A stretch of 64,000 nt of DNA from Bacteroidales bacterium (GTDB lineage: Bacteria > Bacteroidota > Bacteroidia > Bacteroidales > UBA932), in NCBI GenBank assembly GCA_017513445.1, contig JAFXFS010000016.1, positions 1 through 64,000 of the forward strand. The letters are read 5' to 3'. Positions 16,516 to 26,813 of this stretch are shown in pieces. A model generated the notes under the pieces. That model saw only the letters and a program-made list of their open reading frames with translations. It ran no database searches and was not told where the DNA came from. How positions within the stretch are numbered: position 1 is the first letter of the stretch; each line of letters starts with the position of its first letter. The position numbers were made by a program, and so were the translations under genes.

Positions 16516-17841
16516 ATGTTTGAAAATTTAGTTGATAGACTGGAAAGCTCCTTTAAGCTCTTAAAAGGACAGGGAAAAATTACAGAAGTTAATGTCTCTG
16601 AGACACTTAAGGAGATTAGAAAGGCACTTTTGGATGCCGATGTTAGTTATAAAATTGCCAAAACATTCTGTGATCAGGTTAAACAAAAGGCTTTAGGACA
16701 AGATGTCTTGAAGGCAGTTAAACCTGAACAAATGATGGTTAAAATTGTTCACGATGAGTTAGCAACCTTAATGGGTAGCGAGTCATCTGATATTAACATC
16801 AAAGGCTCACCAGGAGTAGTTTTAGTTTCCGGTTTACAAGGTTCGGGTAAAACAACTTTCTGCGGAAAGTTGGCAAACAATATCAAATCTAAGAGAGGTA
16901 TCCGTCCACTATTGGTTGCCGGTGACGTTTATCGTCCTGCCGCAATTGAGCAATTAAAGGTGCTCGGTGAGCAAATCGGTGTCACTGTTTATACAGAAGA
17001 GGGTGTTCAAGATCCTGTTCAAATTGCTAAAAACGCTATTACTCTAGCTAAGAAAGAGGGATATGGAGTTGTAATTGTCGATACTGCCGGTCGTTTGGCT
17101 GTTGATGAATTTATGATGAAAGAGATTGCCTCTATTAAGAGTGCAGTACAACCATCAGAGACTCTATTCGTAGTGGATGCAATGACAGGTCAAGATGCTG
17201 TCGAAACAGCAAAAGCATTCAACGAAGTCCTTGATTTTGACGGAGTTGTATTGACAAAGATGGATGGTGATACTCGTGGTGGTGCTGCTCTTTCTATCAA
17301 AGCTGTTGTTGGTAAGCCTATCAAATTTGTCAGCTCTGGAGAGAAGATGGAGACACTTGATCTCTTCCACCCAAAACGTATTGCTGACCGTATTTTAGGT
17401 ATGGGTGACGTTGTTACCTTGGTTGAAAAAGCACAAGAGCAATTCAACGAAGAGGAAGCACGTAAACTTCATAAGAAACTTGCTAAGAATCAATATACTC
17501 TATCTGATTTCTATGAACAAATCCAACAAATCAAGAAGATGGGTAACATCAAAGATTTAGCATCTATGATCCCAGGAGTTGGAAAAGCACTTAGAGATGT
17601 TGATATTGATAACTCCTCATTCAAAAGCATTGAAGCGATCATTCTATCAATGACTCCAGAAGAGAGAGAAAAACCAGAACTAATCAATGGCTCTAGAAGA
17701 AAGAGAATTGCTGACGGTAGCGGTACTTCAATTGTAGAGATTAACAGATTGCTTAAACAATTTGAACAAACTCGCAAGATTATGAAGAATATGGCCGGAG
17801 GTAATAAAATGGCTGCATTAAAAGGTAAAAAAAGAAGATAA
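16516..17841 (+). CDS. ffh: Signal recognition particle GTPase Ffh
   Basis: A 441-residue SRP54-type GTPase that recognises signal sequences on ribosomes and delivers them to FtsY. An N-terminal helical domain ([17 protein letters not shown]) is followed by GTPase motifs: G1 [15 protein letters not shown] at about 107-121, DTAGRL near 195, and [14 protein letters not shown] near 249. The C-terminal M domain (about 300-441) is less methionine-rich than that of E. coli but keeps MIPGVGK and a basic end. It is shorter than usual mainly at the C-terminus. folD follows after 1 base. Confidence 0.96.
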   Translation: MFENLVDRLESSFKLLKGQGKITEVNVSETLKEIRKALLDADVSYKIAKTFCDQVKQKALGQDVLKAVKPEQMMVKIVHDELATLMGSESSDINIKGSPGVVLVSGLQGSGKTTFCGKLANNIKSKRGIRPLLVAGDVYRPAAIEQLKVLGEQIGVTVYTEEGVQDPVQIAKNAITLAKKEGYGVVIVDTAGRLAVDEFMMKEIASIKSAVQPSETLFVVDAMTGQDAVETAKAFNEVLDFDGVVLTKMDGDTRGGAALSIKAVVGKPIKFVSSGEKMETLDLFHPKRIADRILGMGDVVTLVEKAQEQFNEEEARKLHKKLAKNQYTLSDFYEQIQQIKKMGNIKDLASMIPGVGKALRDVDIDNSSFKSIEAIILSMTPEEREKPELINGSRRKRIADGSGTSIVEINRLLKQFEQTRKIMKNMAGGNKMAALKGKKRR

Positions 17842-17842
17842 T

Positions 17843-18718
17843 ATGGTGATTCTCAATGGAAAAGAGACTTCTGATTTGATTAAGCAGGAGTTAGCAAAAG
17901 AGGTTGAAGCATTTGTTGCAGCTGGTGGAAAACGTCCTCACTTGTGTGCAATTCTTGTAGGAGAAGATGGAGCAAGTCAAACTTATGTAAATAATAAAGA
18001 GAGATCTTGTAAACAAGTTGGCTTTAACTCAACAGTTCTGAGAATGCCTGCTGATACTACACAAGAAACTTTGCTTAAAGAGATTGAAAAAATCAATCAA
18101 AATGATGATGTAGATGGATTGATAGTACAATTACCACTACCTAAACATATTGATGAACAAGTAGTTATCAATGCTATTGATCCAAACAAAGATGTAGATG
18201 GTTTCCATCCTGTAAATGTCGGAAAATTATCATTAGGTCTTGATACATTTGTTTGTGCAACTCCATTTGGTATTATGAAACTCCTTGAGAGATACCAAAT
18301 CGAAACTAAAGGTAAAAAGTGTGTAATTCTTGGTCGTAGTAACATTGTTGGCAGACCAATGGCAAATCTTCTTTCACAAAAGGGTTATCCTGGTGATTGT
18401 ACTGTTACTATTTGCCACAGTAGAACTGAAAATATCAAAGAGCATACTTTAAATGCAGATATTATTATTGCCGCACTTGGTGTCCCTCACTTCTTGACAG
18501 CAGATATGGTTAAAGAAGGTGCAGTGATTATAGATGTTGGAATTACGCGCGTGCCAGCCGATAATGAAAAGGGATATGTTTTAAGAGGCGATGTTGATTA
18601 TGATAATGTTGCACCAAAGGCATCATATATCACGCCTGTTCCTGGTGGAGTAGGCCCAATGACTATTGTCTCTCTTTTGAATAATACACTTAAAGCAGCG
18701 AGAAAGAGAGAGTTATAA
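17843..18718 (+). CDS. folD: Methylenetetrahydrofolate dehydrogenase/cyclohydrolase
   Basis: A 291-residue bifunctional enzyme of one-carbon metabolism, converting 5,10-methylene-THF to 10-formyl-THF with NADP+. Motifs include [14 protein letters not shown] with the catalytic Lys near residue 54, [13 protein letters not shown] near 95-107, [10 protein letters not shown], the cofactor loop [14 protein letters not shown] near 165, and [13 protein letters not shown] near 271. It lies immediately after ffh and is the last gene before a convergent boundary. Confidence 0.96.
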   Translation: MVILNGKETSDLIKQELAKEVEAFVAAGGKRPHLCAILVGEDGASQTYVNNKERSCKQVGFNSTVLRMPADTTQETLLKEIEKINQNDDVDGLIVQLPLPKHIDEQVVINAIDPNKDVDGFHPVNVGKLSLGLDTFVCATPFGIMKLLERYQIETKGKKCVILGRSNIVGRPMANLLSQKGYPGDCTVTICHSRTENIKEHTLNADIIIAALGVPHFLTADMVKEGAVIIDVGITRVPADNEKGYVLRGDVDYDNVAPKASYITPVPGGVGPMTIVSLLNNTLKAARKREL

Positions 18719-18795
18719 AGAATAGTACAGGTTAAATGGGCTTGTCACTATCCCTATGATGAAACAGAGTGATGTTTAGATACTCGCAAATAGTA

Positions 18796-19695
18796 TCAGT
18801 CGTTGCTTTTTCTGATATCGCGGAAAGAATATTTCTCAATTATTTCGCCATCTTTCAGATGCAGGATAAGAGGAATTGAGCCGTAAGTAATTGAAAGAAA
18901 ATCATTTGCAGGTAAGAAGCTAAAACTTTTTGCCTGCATTTTTGTATTATCAAACCACTCTCTGGTATCCTTCTCATCGCCACCAAAAATTATATGAATA
19001 TCTCCATTAGAAAATTCACCTCTATCTCTTAGAATCATGATTTTCTTAGCCGCTTTTATACAATAGTTACATTTAAGGGAGAATAGGCAAACTATCTTCT
19101 CTCCTTCGAATAGCTCTGCTGGGATAATATTTTTAGCTTTTGCCTCCTCTAATGCTTCAATATTTACTTCTGTATGTTTTTGATACGATTCATATCTCCA
19201 ATTATCAGGAGGTGAAATAATAAATACAGTAGCAGTCACAGCAATGGAAATAAGAGCTCCCCACAATGGTAATTTTTTGATTTTGAATGATTTAGTATTG
19301 TAAGTCGAGATTAATAAGAGTATCATAATCAGGTTCTTGACGATTGACTCTTTTGGATTCATCTTTATAAATTCTCCAAAGCAATTACAATTATCTTGAT
19401 TTCCTGTTAATGATAAAAACAAAAGGAAGATAGTAAAACAGGCCAGTGTCGCAAAGCTACACCAGAAGGAGTATCTGTTGTTTATGTTTGATAAAAGCCA
19501 GATACCTAAAATTGCTTCAAATGCTATTAGTAGTCTTGATAGTAGAAATGATACCTCAAGCGAGAAGATTTTGAAGCTGAAAATATAGATTTCTAATGAA
19601 TCTATTGATAGTAGCTTGGTTATTGCTGAAAATATAAAGACAAGCCCTAAAGCCATTCTAAGGCCTATTTTTGCAATATTGATCGCTCTACCCAT
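18796..19695 (-). CDS. MauE/DoxX-like membrane protein fused to a thioredoxin-like domain
   Basis: A 299-residue protein in two parts. The N-terminal half has four membrane segments of the DoxX/MauE type with a CNCFGEF motif near residue 104, seen in MauE-like redox membrane proteins. After a further helix near 145-160, the C-terminal part (from about 195) is thioredoxin-like with a CNYC active site near 208-211 (CLFSLKCNYCIKAAKK). MauE-type proteins assist disulfide chemistry of exported proteins, so the fusion suggests a membrane relay of electrons to an attached thioredoxin. The upstream gene encodes a small Cys-rich lipoprotein, a possible client. Function is inferred. Confidence 0.75.
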   Translation of the reverse strand: MGRAINIAKIGLRMALGLVFIFSAITKLLSIDSLEIYIFSFKIFSLEVSFLLSRLLIAFEAILGIWLLSNINNRYSFWCSFATLACFTIFLLFLSLTGNQDNCNCFGEFIKMNPKESIVKNLIMILLLISTYNTKSFKIKKLPLWGALISIAVTATVFIISPPDNWRYESYQKHTEVNIEALEEAKAKNIIPAELFEGEKIVCLFSLKCNYCIKAAKKIMILRDRGEFSNGDIHIIFGGDEKDTREWFDNTKMQAKSFSFLPANDFLSITYGSIPLILHLKDGEIIEKYSFRDIRKSND

Positions 19696-19719
19696 TTGTT
19701 TAAATTATAATAATTCAAT

Positions 19720-19769
19720 AAAAAACCAACTTTAATGAACTTTTCATCAAAGAGTTACATTAAAGTTGG
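19720..19769 (-). terminator. Terminator between the small lipoprotein and MauE-like genes
   Basis: Perfect 12-base arms (CCAACTTTAATG, 19726-19737, and its complement 19758-19769) are followed on the minus strand by a T-run. It lies after the small lipoprotein gene, so the MauE-like gene downstream may be reached only by read-through or its own promoter. Confidence 0.85.
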
Positions 19770-19783
19770 CATAAATAAATTTC

Positions 19784-20005
19784 CTAGAAAAGAACTGCGT
19801 GGCAATCCACTTCAAAATCGATCAAACCAGGAATGTTAACATCAATATCTTTTATGTCTGAGCAAGATTTATCTTCTGGTTTTTCAATAGTTGTTTCAAA
19901 TTTTACTTCACCATTAACTTTAGCTTTGCAATTACACTCTTTTGAGCAACTGCTCATAAGAGCTACTAGTCCAATTGCACAAATTGTAAATAATACCTTT
20001 TTCAT
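19784..20005 (-). CDS. Small cysteine-rich lipoprotein
   Basis: A 73-residue protein with a lipoprotein leader (lipobox SSC, Cys20). The mature part of about 54 residues carries four more cysteines (KECNCKAK, KSCSD, DCHAV). It is probably anchored to a membrane by lipid and stabilised by two disulfides. I do not recognise the family. Its neighbour 88 bases downstream on the same strand is a MauE-thioredoxin fusion that could act on such disulfides. A strong terminator lies between them. The regular codon pattern and leader make it a likely real gene. Confidence 0.75.
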   Translation of the reverse strand: MKKVLFTICAIGLVALMSSCSKECNCKAKVNGEVKFETTIEKPEDKSCSDIKDIDVNIPGLIDFEVDCHAVLF

Positions 20006-20068
20006 CGTAATTTTTAATTAGTTAAACATATATTAAACAAATATAGTAAAAAAAGTTCTTTTTTCAAA

Positions 20069-20749
20069 TTATTCTTCCTCTAAAAGATGTGGTCTAAGCT
20101 CTTTTGTGCGTTTTAGTGACTCCTCTTCCTGCCATTTTTTTATAAGTTTAGGATTTCCGCTAAGAAGTACTTCCGGCACTTTCCATCCATTAAATTCTGC
20201 AGGTCTTGTATAAACTGGTGGCGCCAATAGATTGTCCTGGAATGAGTCAGATAGGGCAGAGGTCTCATCTCCGATGGCACCTGGAATCAATCTGATAATT
20301 GAATCACAAATTATTGCAGCAGGAATCTCTCCGCCACTCAAAACATAATCTCCCACAGATATCTCCTTGGTGATAAGATGCTCTCTTACACGATGATCGA
20401 CACCCTTGTAGTGACCGCAAAGGATTATTATGTTCTCTTTACAAGATAGTTGATTGGATATTCCCTGATTAAGAATTTCTCCATCAGGGGATGTGTAGAT
20501 AACTTCGTCATACTCTCTCTGAGATTTCAACTCCTCAATTAGAGTGTAAATCGGTTCTATCATCATCACCATTCCGGCATCTCCACCGAAACTATAATCA
20601 TCTACCTGCTTATATCTTCCCTTGCCATAATCTCTGAGATTATGGATATGAATCTCTACTAAACCCTTATCTTTTGCTCTCTGAACAATAGAATGGTTCA
20701 GTGGACTCTCTAAAAGTTCTGGGACTACTGTTAAAATATCTATTCTCAT
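20069..20749 (-). CDS. trmD: tRNA (guanine37-N1)-methyltransferase
   Basis: A 226-residue SPOUT methyltransferase that makes m1G37 in tRNAs and prevents frameshifting. It opens with [17 protein letters not shown]. The knot region that binds SAM contains [17 protein letters not shown], then [25 protein letters not shown] near residues 130-155. ATG 20749 gives the usual N-terminus. A longer frame start would add 12 residues of no match. Length is slightly below E. coli TrmD (255), which has a longer tail. It is divergent from the DUF349 gene. Confidence 0.95.
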   Translation of the reverse strand: MRIDILTVVPELLESPLNHSIVQRAKDKGLVEIHIHNLRDYGKGRYKQVDDYSFGGDAGMVMMIEPIYTLIEELKSQREYDEVIYTSPDGEILNQGISNQLSCKENIIILCGHYKGVDHRVREHLITKEISVGDYVLSGGEIPAAIICDSIIRLIPGAIGDETSALSDSFQDNLLAPPVYTRPAEFNGWKVPEVLLSGNPKLIKKWQEEESLKRTKELRPHLLEEE

Positions 20750-20795
20750 TTCTGCAAAAATAGATAATTTACTCCTTAAATTCATAAAAAAAATG

Positions 20796-20803
20796 TATAT
20801 TTG
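20796..20803 (+). promoter_or_regulatory. -7 element of the DUF349-yidC operon
   Basis: TATATTTG lies 33 bases before the DUF349 gene start. A -33 element is not evident. Confidence 0.5.
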
Positions 20804-20835
20804 CGAGATAATAATTATTATAACAATTCAATATT

Positions 20836-22731
20836 ATGAGTGACGAGAATAAAAAAGTTGTTTCTGAAGAACAACAAACTCCTGCACAAGTGCAGATCGT
20901 GGATCAAACTAATCCCGAAACTACCCAAACCATTAATGAAGAGAATGCTGCTGAAGTTGCTGTAGAGAGTGTTGAGTCGGTATTCGATCAAGAGATTGAT
21001 TATAATACTAAATCCCTCAAGGAGTTAGTAGATCTTTTCAATCAATTGTTAGAGACTGAAAATCACCAGGTTATCTATAAAAATGCAGAGGTAATTAAGG
21101 CCACATTCTATAAAACTCTCAAGAAAGAGAAAATTGCCGGCGGTTACGCGGTAGTTGAGAATCCGGTTCTTGAGTCAGACGTTGCTGGTGAGGATCTTCA
21201 GAACGAACTGTCGCAAAATCCATTTCAAGATATTGAAAATGAGTTCAAATCTATTTACTCTAAATATAAATCTTTAAGAGCAACCTTTGTTCAAGAGCAA
21301 GAGAAGAAGAAAGAGGATAACTATAAAGAGAAACTTGCTATCATCGAGGAGTTAAAGACCCTTATAGAGAAGCAAGATGATCCAAACAAAACTTTCCCTG
21401 AATTTAGAAATCTTCAGAATAAGTGGAGATCTGTTGGACCGGTTCCACAAGCAAATCACGCAGATATCTACAACACATATAAACTTTATGAAGAGAAATT
21501 CTATGATTATGTGAAAATCAGCAAGGATTTGAGAGACCTTGATTTCAAGAAAAATCTTGATGTAAAGTTGGAGCTTTGTCAAAAAGCTGAGGACCTTATC
21601 AATGAGGATAATGTAGTTGAAGCATTCAAAAAACTTCAAAAACTTCACGAAGAGTGGAAAGAGTATGGTCCTGTTGATAAAGAGAATCGCGAACAAATTT
21701 GGGAGAGATTCCGTCAGGCAACTTCTGCTGTAAATAAGAAACATCAAGCATATTTCGAAGGACAAAAAGAGGTTCAAAAAGAGAATCTTGCTAAAAAAAC
21801 TGCACTTTGCGAAAAGGTAGAGGAGATTGCACAAAGAGAGATTACAGATTCAAATATGTGGAATACTCTATCAAAAGAGATTGAATCTATCCAAAAAGAG
21901 TGGAAAACAATCGGTTTCGCATCTAAGAAAGATAATCAAAAGATTTATGATAGATTCCGTGCAGCTTGCGACAACTTCTTTGCAAGAAAGAGAGATTTCT
22001 ATGTAGAGTTTAAGTCGGTAATGCAGGAGAATATTGATAAGAAGATCAAATTGTGCGAAGAGGCAGAGGCACTTCAAGATAGTACAGATTGGAAAAAAGC
22101 AACAGATCAATTAATCAATCTACAAAAACTTTGGAAAGAGAGCGGACCTGTTTCACGCAAGAAATCTGATCAAATATGGAAGAGATTCCGCGCGGCTTGT
22201 GACCACTTCTTTGAGAATAAGAACAAACATTTTGGTACTCAAGATGTAGAATTTGATAAGAACTTAGAAGCAAAATTAGCTCTTATAGAAGAGATCAAAA
22301 ATTATGTTTCTGAATCAGATTCTGCAGATTTGGCAGCTTTCAAAGATTTCCAAAAACGTTGGGAATCAATAGGTTTCGTTCCTTTCAAAATGAAAGATAA
22401 AGTTGCAGAAGCATATAACTCTGCTCTCTCTGAAAAATTTGGTGATGTTAAAAATCAATTATCAGAGAGAAGACCTCGTCGTTCAAACAGACAAGAGAGA
22501 GGAAATCGTCAGGATAGAGCTCCTAGAAGCGAAAGAGATAGACTTATCCAAAAGTTTGTTAAGATTGAACAAGAGATTGCTACATACGAAAACAATATCG
22601 GTTTCTTTGCAAAATCTAAGAATGCTGATGCATTATTAGAGGGTTTGAGAAAGAAGATTGATGTAGCAAAAGAGGAACTTAAACAGATTGAAGAACAAAT
22701 TAAAGTGATTGACAATCAAGTAGAAGAGTAG
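20836..22731 (+). CDS. DUF349 repeat protein
   Basis: A 631-residue, highly charged, mostly helical protein. After an acidic N-terminus of about 50 residues it contains about five repeats of the DUF349 type. Each has the pattern W(K)xxGPVxxxxxxxIWxRFRxAxxxF, for example KEYGPVDKENREQIWERF near residue 277 and KESGPVSRKKSDQIWKRFR near 435. The C-terminus has an Arg-rich segment and a coiled coil. Bacteroidetes carry one such long protein. Its role is not established, though a stress or RNA-related function has been suggested for some relatives. It is the first gene of an operon with yidC, 7 bases apart. Confidence 0.9.
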   Translation: MSDENKKVVSEEQQTPAQVQIVDQTNPETTQTINEENAAEVAVESVESVFDQEIDYNTKSLKELVDLFNQLLETENHQVIYKNAEVIKATFYKTLKKEKIAGGYAVVENPVLESDVAGEDLQNELSQNPFQDIENEFKSIYSKYKSLRATFVQEQEKKKEDNYKEKLAIIEELKTLIEKQDDPNKTFPEFRNLQNKWRSVGPVPQANHADIYNTYKLYEEKFYDYVKISKDLRDLDFKKNLDVKLELCQKAEDLINEDNVVEAFKKLQKLHEEWKEYGPVDKENREQIWERFRQATSAVNKKHQAYFEGQKEVQKENLAKKTALCEKVEEIAQREITDSNMWNTLSKEIESIQKEWKTIGFASKKDNQKIYDRFRAACDNFFARKRDFYVEFKSVMQENIDKKIKLCEEAEALQDSTDWKKATDQLINLQKLWKESGPVSRKKSDQIWKRFRAACDHFFENKNKHFGTQDVEFDKNLEAKLALIEEIKNYVSESDSADLAAFKDFQKRWESIGFVPFKMKDKVAEAYNSALSEKFGDVKNQLSERRPRRSNRQERGNRQDRAPRSERDRLIQKFVKIEQEIATYENNIGFFAKSKNADALLEGLRKKIDVAKEELKQIEEQIKVIDNQVEE

Positions 22732-22738
22732 TATTGTA

Positions 22739-24586
22739 ATGAAAAACAACAATATCATTGGATTTGCACTTATTGGTATAGTATTGTTGCTATTCAGTTG
22801 GTATAACTCCAATCAATTTGAGAAACAGAGAATAGAACAAGCGAGATTAGATTCAATCGCTACAGCTAATTTAGCAAATCAACTTGCCGAAACTAATGCA
22901 ACATTTCAAGCTGATTCTGTAGAAATAGAGGAGGTAAGTTCAATTTATGGAGATCAATATCTTGACTCTCTCACTATGGCTGAGGAGCAATTTATTGAGA
23001 TTTCAAATAATAAAATTAATGTTACTTTGTCATCGAAAGGTGCTCAGATTAGTAATGTCTTAATTAAAGGTTACTATACTTACGATAGTCTGGCACTAAA
23101 TCTTATCAAAACAGGTGAGAGTAATTTTGATATGGAGTTTATTACCTCTCAAGGTATAAATACTTCAGATTTGAACTTTACTCTTGCTCACGCTACTGAT
23201 TCTTCTGCAATCTATAGATTGTATTTTGATGATGACTCATATGTTGAGAACTCTTACCTTTTGACAAATGATAGTTATTTAATGACTAATAACTTGAGAT
23301 TTGTCAATATGAATCAGTACATTCCTCGCAGTCAATCTCGTTTGAGAATGAGTTGGGATGTGAATATTCCAAGAATTGAGAAGGGTTACAAGAATGAAAA
23401 GCAATATTCAAAAGTTGCTTATAAATATCCGAACAGCAATGATGTTGAAAACCTAACAAAGAATAAAGATCAAGCTCAAAAAGCTATAAATCAAAAAGTT
23501 AGCTGGTTTGCTGTCCAACAACAATTCTTCTCTGCTATACTTGTTGCACCTAACGATATATCAAATCTTGACTTGACAAGTAAATTCTATCCGGAAGGAG
23601 ATGAAAATCTTATGGCTTGTAATGCTTTGATGATGTTTGATGTAGAGAATAGAGAGAGCGAATTTTCAGTTCCTCTACAATTCTATTTTGGTCCTAACCA
23701 CTACAACACATTGAAGCAGTATGATAAGGATTTTGAAGAGTTACTTCCATTAGGTGGTTGGCTTATCGGTTCAATCTCGAAATTTATTATTATTCCTATC
23801 TTCAACTGGTTAAGTAAATTTATCTCAAACTATGGTATCATCATTTTGATTCTTACTATTTTGTTGAAAATAGCGATATCTCCTCTTACTTTGAAATCAT
23901 ACGTTTCTTCTGCTAAGATGAGAGTTATCAAACCAGAGGTTGATAAAATCAATGCAAAATATCCTAAGCCTGAAGATGCAATGAAGAAACAACAGGCAAC
24001 AATGGATCTATATAAAAAGTGTGGTATCAGTATGTTTGGCGGATGTTTGCCAATGCTGTTGCAACTCCCATTGTTGTATGCTATGTTCCGCTTCTTCCCA
24101 GCATCTTTTGAGTTGAGACAACAAAGTTTCCTATGGGCTGAAGACTTGAGTACATACGACTCAATTCTGGACTTAGGATTTAATATTCCTCTTTATGGTG
24201 ACCATATCTCACTATTTGCCCTTTTAATGGCAGCAACGATGGTCATATATTCTAAGATGAATAATGCGCAAATGGCTGATTCTCAGGCAATGCCGGGAAT
24301 GAAATTTATGACAACCTGGTTTATGCCAATCTTCTTGTTGGTGTTGTGTAACAACTTCTCCAGCGGTTTGAGTTATTACTATATGTTGTCTAACCTTTTG
24401 ACAATGCTTCAAACTTGGATTATTAGAAAATTCTTTGTTGATGAAGATAAACTTTATGCTAAAATTCAAGCTAAAGCAGCAGCAGCTCCAACTAAGAAGA
24501 AATCAAATTTCCAAAAGAGATTGGAAGAGGCCTATAAGATTCAGCAAGCTCAAGAGAGAGAACGTCAAAACCAAAATAGAAGATAA
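22739..24586 (+). CDS. yidC: Membrane protein insertase YidC
   Basis: A 615-residue insertase that integrates inner-membrane proteins alone or with Sec. An N-terminal membrane anchor (about residues 7-22) is followed by the large periplasmic beta-sandwich domain (to about 335). The conserved core has five segments, including ISNYGIIILILTILLKIAISPLT, the GGCLPMLLQLPLLYAMFRFFP hairpin at about 430-455 (quoted only to identify it), and a positively charged C-tail. Length is typical for Bacteroidetes. It ends overlapping the yggS-like start by one base (TAATG). Confidence 0.95.
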   Translation: MKNNNIIGFALIGIVLLLFSWYNSNQFEKQRIEQARLDSIATANLANQLAETNATFQADSVEIEEVSSIYGDQYLDSLTMAEEQFIEISNNKINVTLSSKGAQISNVLIKGYYTYDSLALNLIKTGESNFDMEFITSQGINTSDLNFTLAHATDSSAIYRLYFDDDSYVENSYLLTNDSYLMTNNLRFVNMNQYIPRSQSRLRMSWDVNIPRIEKGYKNEKQYSKVAYKYPNSNDVENLTKNKDQAQKAINQKVSWFAVQQQFFSAILVAPNDISNLDLTSKFYPEGDENLMACNALMMFDVENRESEFSVPLQFYFGPNHYNTLKQYDKDFEELLPLGGWLIGSISKFIIIPIFNWLSKFISNYGIIILILTILLKIAISPLTLKSYVSSAKMRVIKPEVDKINAKYPKPEDAMKKQQATMDLYKKCGISMFGGCLPMLLQLPLLYAMFRFFPASFELRQQSFLWAEDLSTYDSILDLGFNIPLYGDHISLFALLMAATMVIYSKMNNAQMADSQAMPGMKFMTTWFMPIFLLVLCNNFSSGLSYYYMLSNLLTMLQTWIIRKFFVDEDKLYAKIQAKAAAAPTKKKSNFQKRLEEAYKIQQAQERERQNQNRR

Positions 24587-25266
24587 TGAGTATTAAGACT
24601 CAAATATTGAATTATAAAAGCGAACTGCCGTCAACTGTAAAGTTGGTGGCAGTTTCCAAATTCAAGAGCAATGAAGCGATTCTTGAAGCATATAATGCTG
24701 GACAAAGAGCATTTGCTGAGAGTCGTCCACAGGAGTTGCGTGATAAGGCAGCAGCTCTTCCTAAAGATATAGAGTGGCACTTTATTGGTAACCTTCAATC
24801 AAATAAGATAAAGTATGTAGCCCCTGTCGCTAAATTAGTTCACTCGGTGTCTAATGAGAAACTACTTCTGGAACTTGCAAATTATTGTACTCTCAATAAT
24901 TTAACTCTTGATATATTGATAGAGGTTTCAATTGCTACTGATGATAGTAAACAGGGCTTTATTAAATCGGAATTAATTGAGTTATTTGAGAAAATAGAAT
25001 CTGATAATCTATTTGCGGAAAAGATTAAACATCTAAATATCAGAGGTTTAATGGGAATGGCGTCATTCACAGACGATCAAGAGCAAATCAAAGCTGAATT
25101 TACTACAATTTCTCAATTATTTAGAGATATTAAATCTAATAATTATAAATTTCTAACTAATTTTGATCAACTCTCAATAGGAATGAGTGGTGATTACAAA
25201 ATTGCTATTGAGTGTGGTGCTACAATGGTAAGAATTGGTACTTCAATTTTTGGTGATAGAATTTAA
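24586..25266 (+). CDS. YggS/PROSC family PLP-binding protein
   Basis: A 226-residue single-domain PLP protein of the YggS family, which buffers free pyridoxal phosphate and affects amino-acid pools. The PLP-binding Lys is in KLVAVSKFKS near residue 25. FAESRPQELRDKA, WHFIGNLQSNKIKYV and GLMGMAS follow, and the C-terminus has LSIGMSGDYKIAIECGATMVRIGTSIFG. All are standard family motifs. It is co-transcribed with yidC and the next gene. Confidence 0.94.
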   Translation: MSIKTQILNYKSELPSTVKLVAVSKFKSNEAILEAYNAGQRAFAESRPQELRDKAAALPKDIEWHFIGNLQSNKIKYVAPVAKLVHSVSNEKLLLELANYCTLNNLTLDILIEVSIATDDSKQGFIKSELIELFEKIESDNLFAEKIKHLNIRGLMGMASFTDDQEQIKAEFTTISQLFRDIKSNNYKFLTNFDQLSIGMSGDYKIAIECGATMVRIGTSIFGDRI

Positions 25267-25277
25267 TAAATAAGAGT

Positions 25278-26387
25278 ATGAGAAAACATATTGAAATTGA
25301 AAATATAGCTGATGCTAAAAGATTACTTGAAGAGAAGAGTTATATAGATGGTTATGCCTTTCAGGCGATTGATTTTACACTTACTCAGGTAGATTTGTCA
25401 GAGCATCTTTTTGTCAATTCAATATTTCTCGGTTGTGTTATACCGACATCTATTTCTCAAAAATTTGATAACACTAATATTGTTATAAATAAATTCAATC
25501 TTCCATATAGAGTATTTATTCCAAAAATGTATAGTTTCGAATCCCTATACAATGGATATGACTATACTGATGAGACAACATTCGCCACTTGCTTTGATTC
25601 TAAAGTGTATAAGCACTATATTGATTCAGGAAAGAGAAGTGATGATATTGCAGAGACACTCTCAAGGACTCTTCACGATCACTCGGTTTTGGATGCTATG
25701 TATGACTATCTTGCTAAATGGAATCCAAAAGATATTGTAGCAATTATGGGAGGTCACGCATTAGGCAGAGATTGTCCTGAGTATCGTGATATAGCTTTGA
25801 TTTCTAAGCACTTAACAGAGAAAGGAAAACTTATGGTAAGTGGCGGTGGACCAGGTGCAATGGAGGCAACACACTTAGGAGCATATCTTGCTGGATACGA
25901 CGATTCTGTTATAGATACTGCATTGCAAATTATCTCCCCATATCCATCATATAAGGATAAAATGTGGTTATCAAGTGCCTTTAAGGTTCTCTCAATGTTT
26001 CCTAATCCTAAATATGAGAGTCTCTCAATACCTACCTGGCTCTATGGTCACGAACCATCTACACCATTTGCCACCCATATAGCCAAACTATTTGAAAATG
26101 CTCTTCGCGAAGATGGATTACTTACTATCGCTGCCGGTGGTGTTATCTATTCTCTAGGTAGTGCAGGAACTATGCAGGAAATTTTCCAAGATGCAGTTCA
26201 AAACCACTATTTGACTTTCGGTTATGCATCTCCAATGGCCTTTTTAGGGGTAAAATATTGGAAAGAAACTCTCCCTGCATACACCCTTCTTGAGAGTATG
26301 ACCAAAACAGGTCGATATAAGAATCTTCTCCTCTCTATATCCGATAATAGCAAAGAGGTCGAGGATGTTATATTAGCATTCAAGTAG
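25278..26387 (+). CDS. LOG-family-like Rossmann nucleotide-binding protein
   Basis: A 369-residue protein whose C-terminal two thirds resemble the LOG/TIGR00730 fold. IMGGHALGRDCPEYRDIA near residue 157 starts the nucleotide-binding part, and GKLMVSGGGPGAMEATHLGAY near 181-201 corresponds to the PGGxGT-type region in a variant form. IYSLGSAGTMQEIFQDA near 292-308 matches the second glycine motif. LOG proteins release free cytokinin bases from nucleotides by phosphoribohydrolase action, and many bacterial ones are general nucleotide hydrolases. The N-terminal 120 residues are an extension I do not recognise. It is the last gene of the operon before a repeat island. Confidence 0.8.
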   Translation: MRKHIEIENIADAKRLLEEKSYIDGYAFQAIDFTLTQVDLSEHLFVNSIFLGCVIPTSISQKFDNTNIVINKFNLPYRVFIPKMYSFESLYNGYDYTDETTFATCFDSKVYKHYIDSGKRSDDIAETLSRTLHDHSVLDAMYDYLAKWNPKDIVAIMGGHALGRDCPEYRDIALISKHLTEKGKLMVSGGGPGAMEATHLGAYLAGYDDSVIDTALQIISPYPSYKDKMWLSSAFKVLSMFPNPKYESLSIPTWLYGHEPSTPFATHIAKLFENALREDGLLTIAAGGVIYSLGSAGTMQEIFQDAVQNHYLTFGYASPMAFLGVKYWKETLPAYTLLESMTKTGRYKNLLLSISDNSKEVEDVILAFK

Positions 26388-26590
26388 CCTCTTTCGCTTC
26401 TTTATATTTTTGTAATTACTACGAATCATATCGAATATCTCTATTCACGAAGTAGTTTTGATATTCGTCATTCCCGAGCTTGTCTCGGGAATCTGTTATA
26501 GATTGCCGCGCATGCGCAGCAATGACGGAAAAGTACTCCCAGCAATGACGCTACTATTGCGTCATTCCCGAGCTTGTCTCGGGAATCTGT

Positions 26591-26813
26591 TTCCACCTGG
26601 CACACCCAAGCCTTATTAGAGTGCGTTCTGAGGGACATTCACCGTTCCAGGTGGGCACCGTTCACCTTCCACCTGGCACGCCCAATCCTTGTTAGAGTGC
26701 GTTCTGAGGCACATTCACCGTTCCAGGTGGGCACTGTTCTCCTTCCACCTGGCACACCCAAGCCTTGTTAGAATGCGTTCTGAGGCACGTTACCCACTCC
26801 AGGTGGAGACAAT
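26591..26813. repeat. Three tandem 76-bp units with CCACCTGG/CCAGGTGG ends
   Basis: Units start at 26591, 26667 and 26743, each 76 bases apart, differing at a few positions. Each begins TTCCACCTGGCAC and ends near CCAGGTGG, so each can fold into a long hairpin. The array interrupts the usual junction between the ATTCCCGAG palindrome and the AGATTGCCG unit. This suggests that it inserted and then amplified there. Confidence 0.85.

Noticed and set aside
20755..20762. TATTTTTG on the minus strand as the trmD promoter
   Set aside because: It would start the transcript almost at the ATG 20749, leaving no leader. It may be chance in AT-rich DNA.
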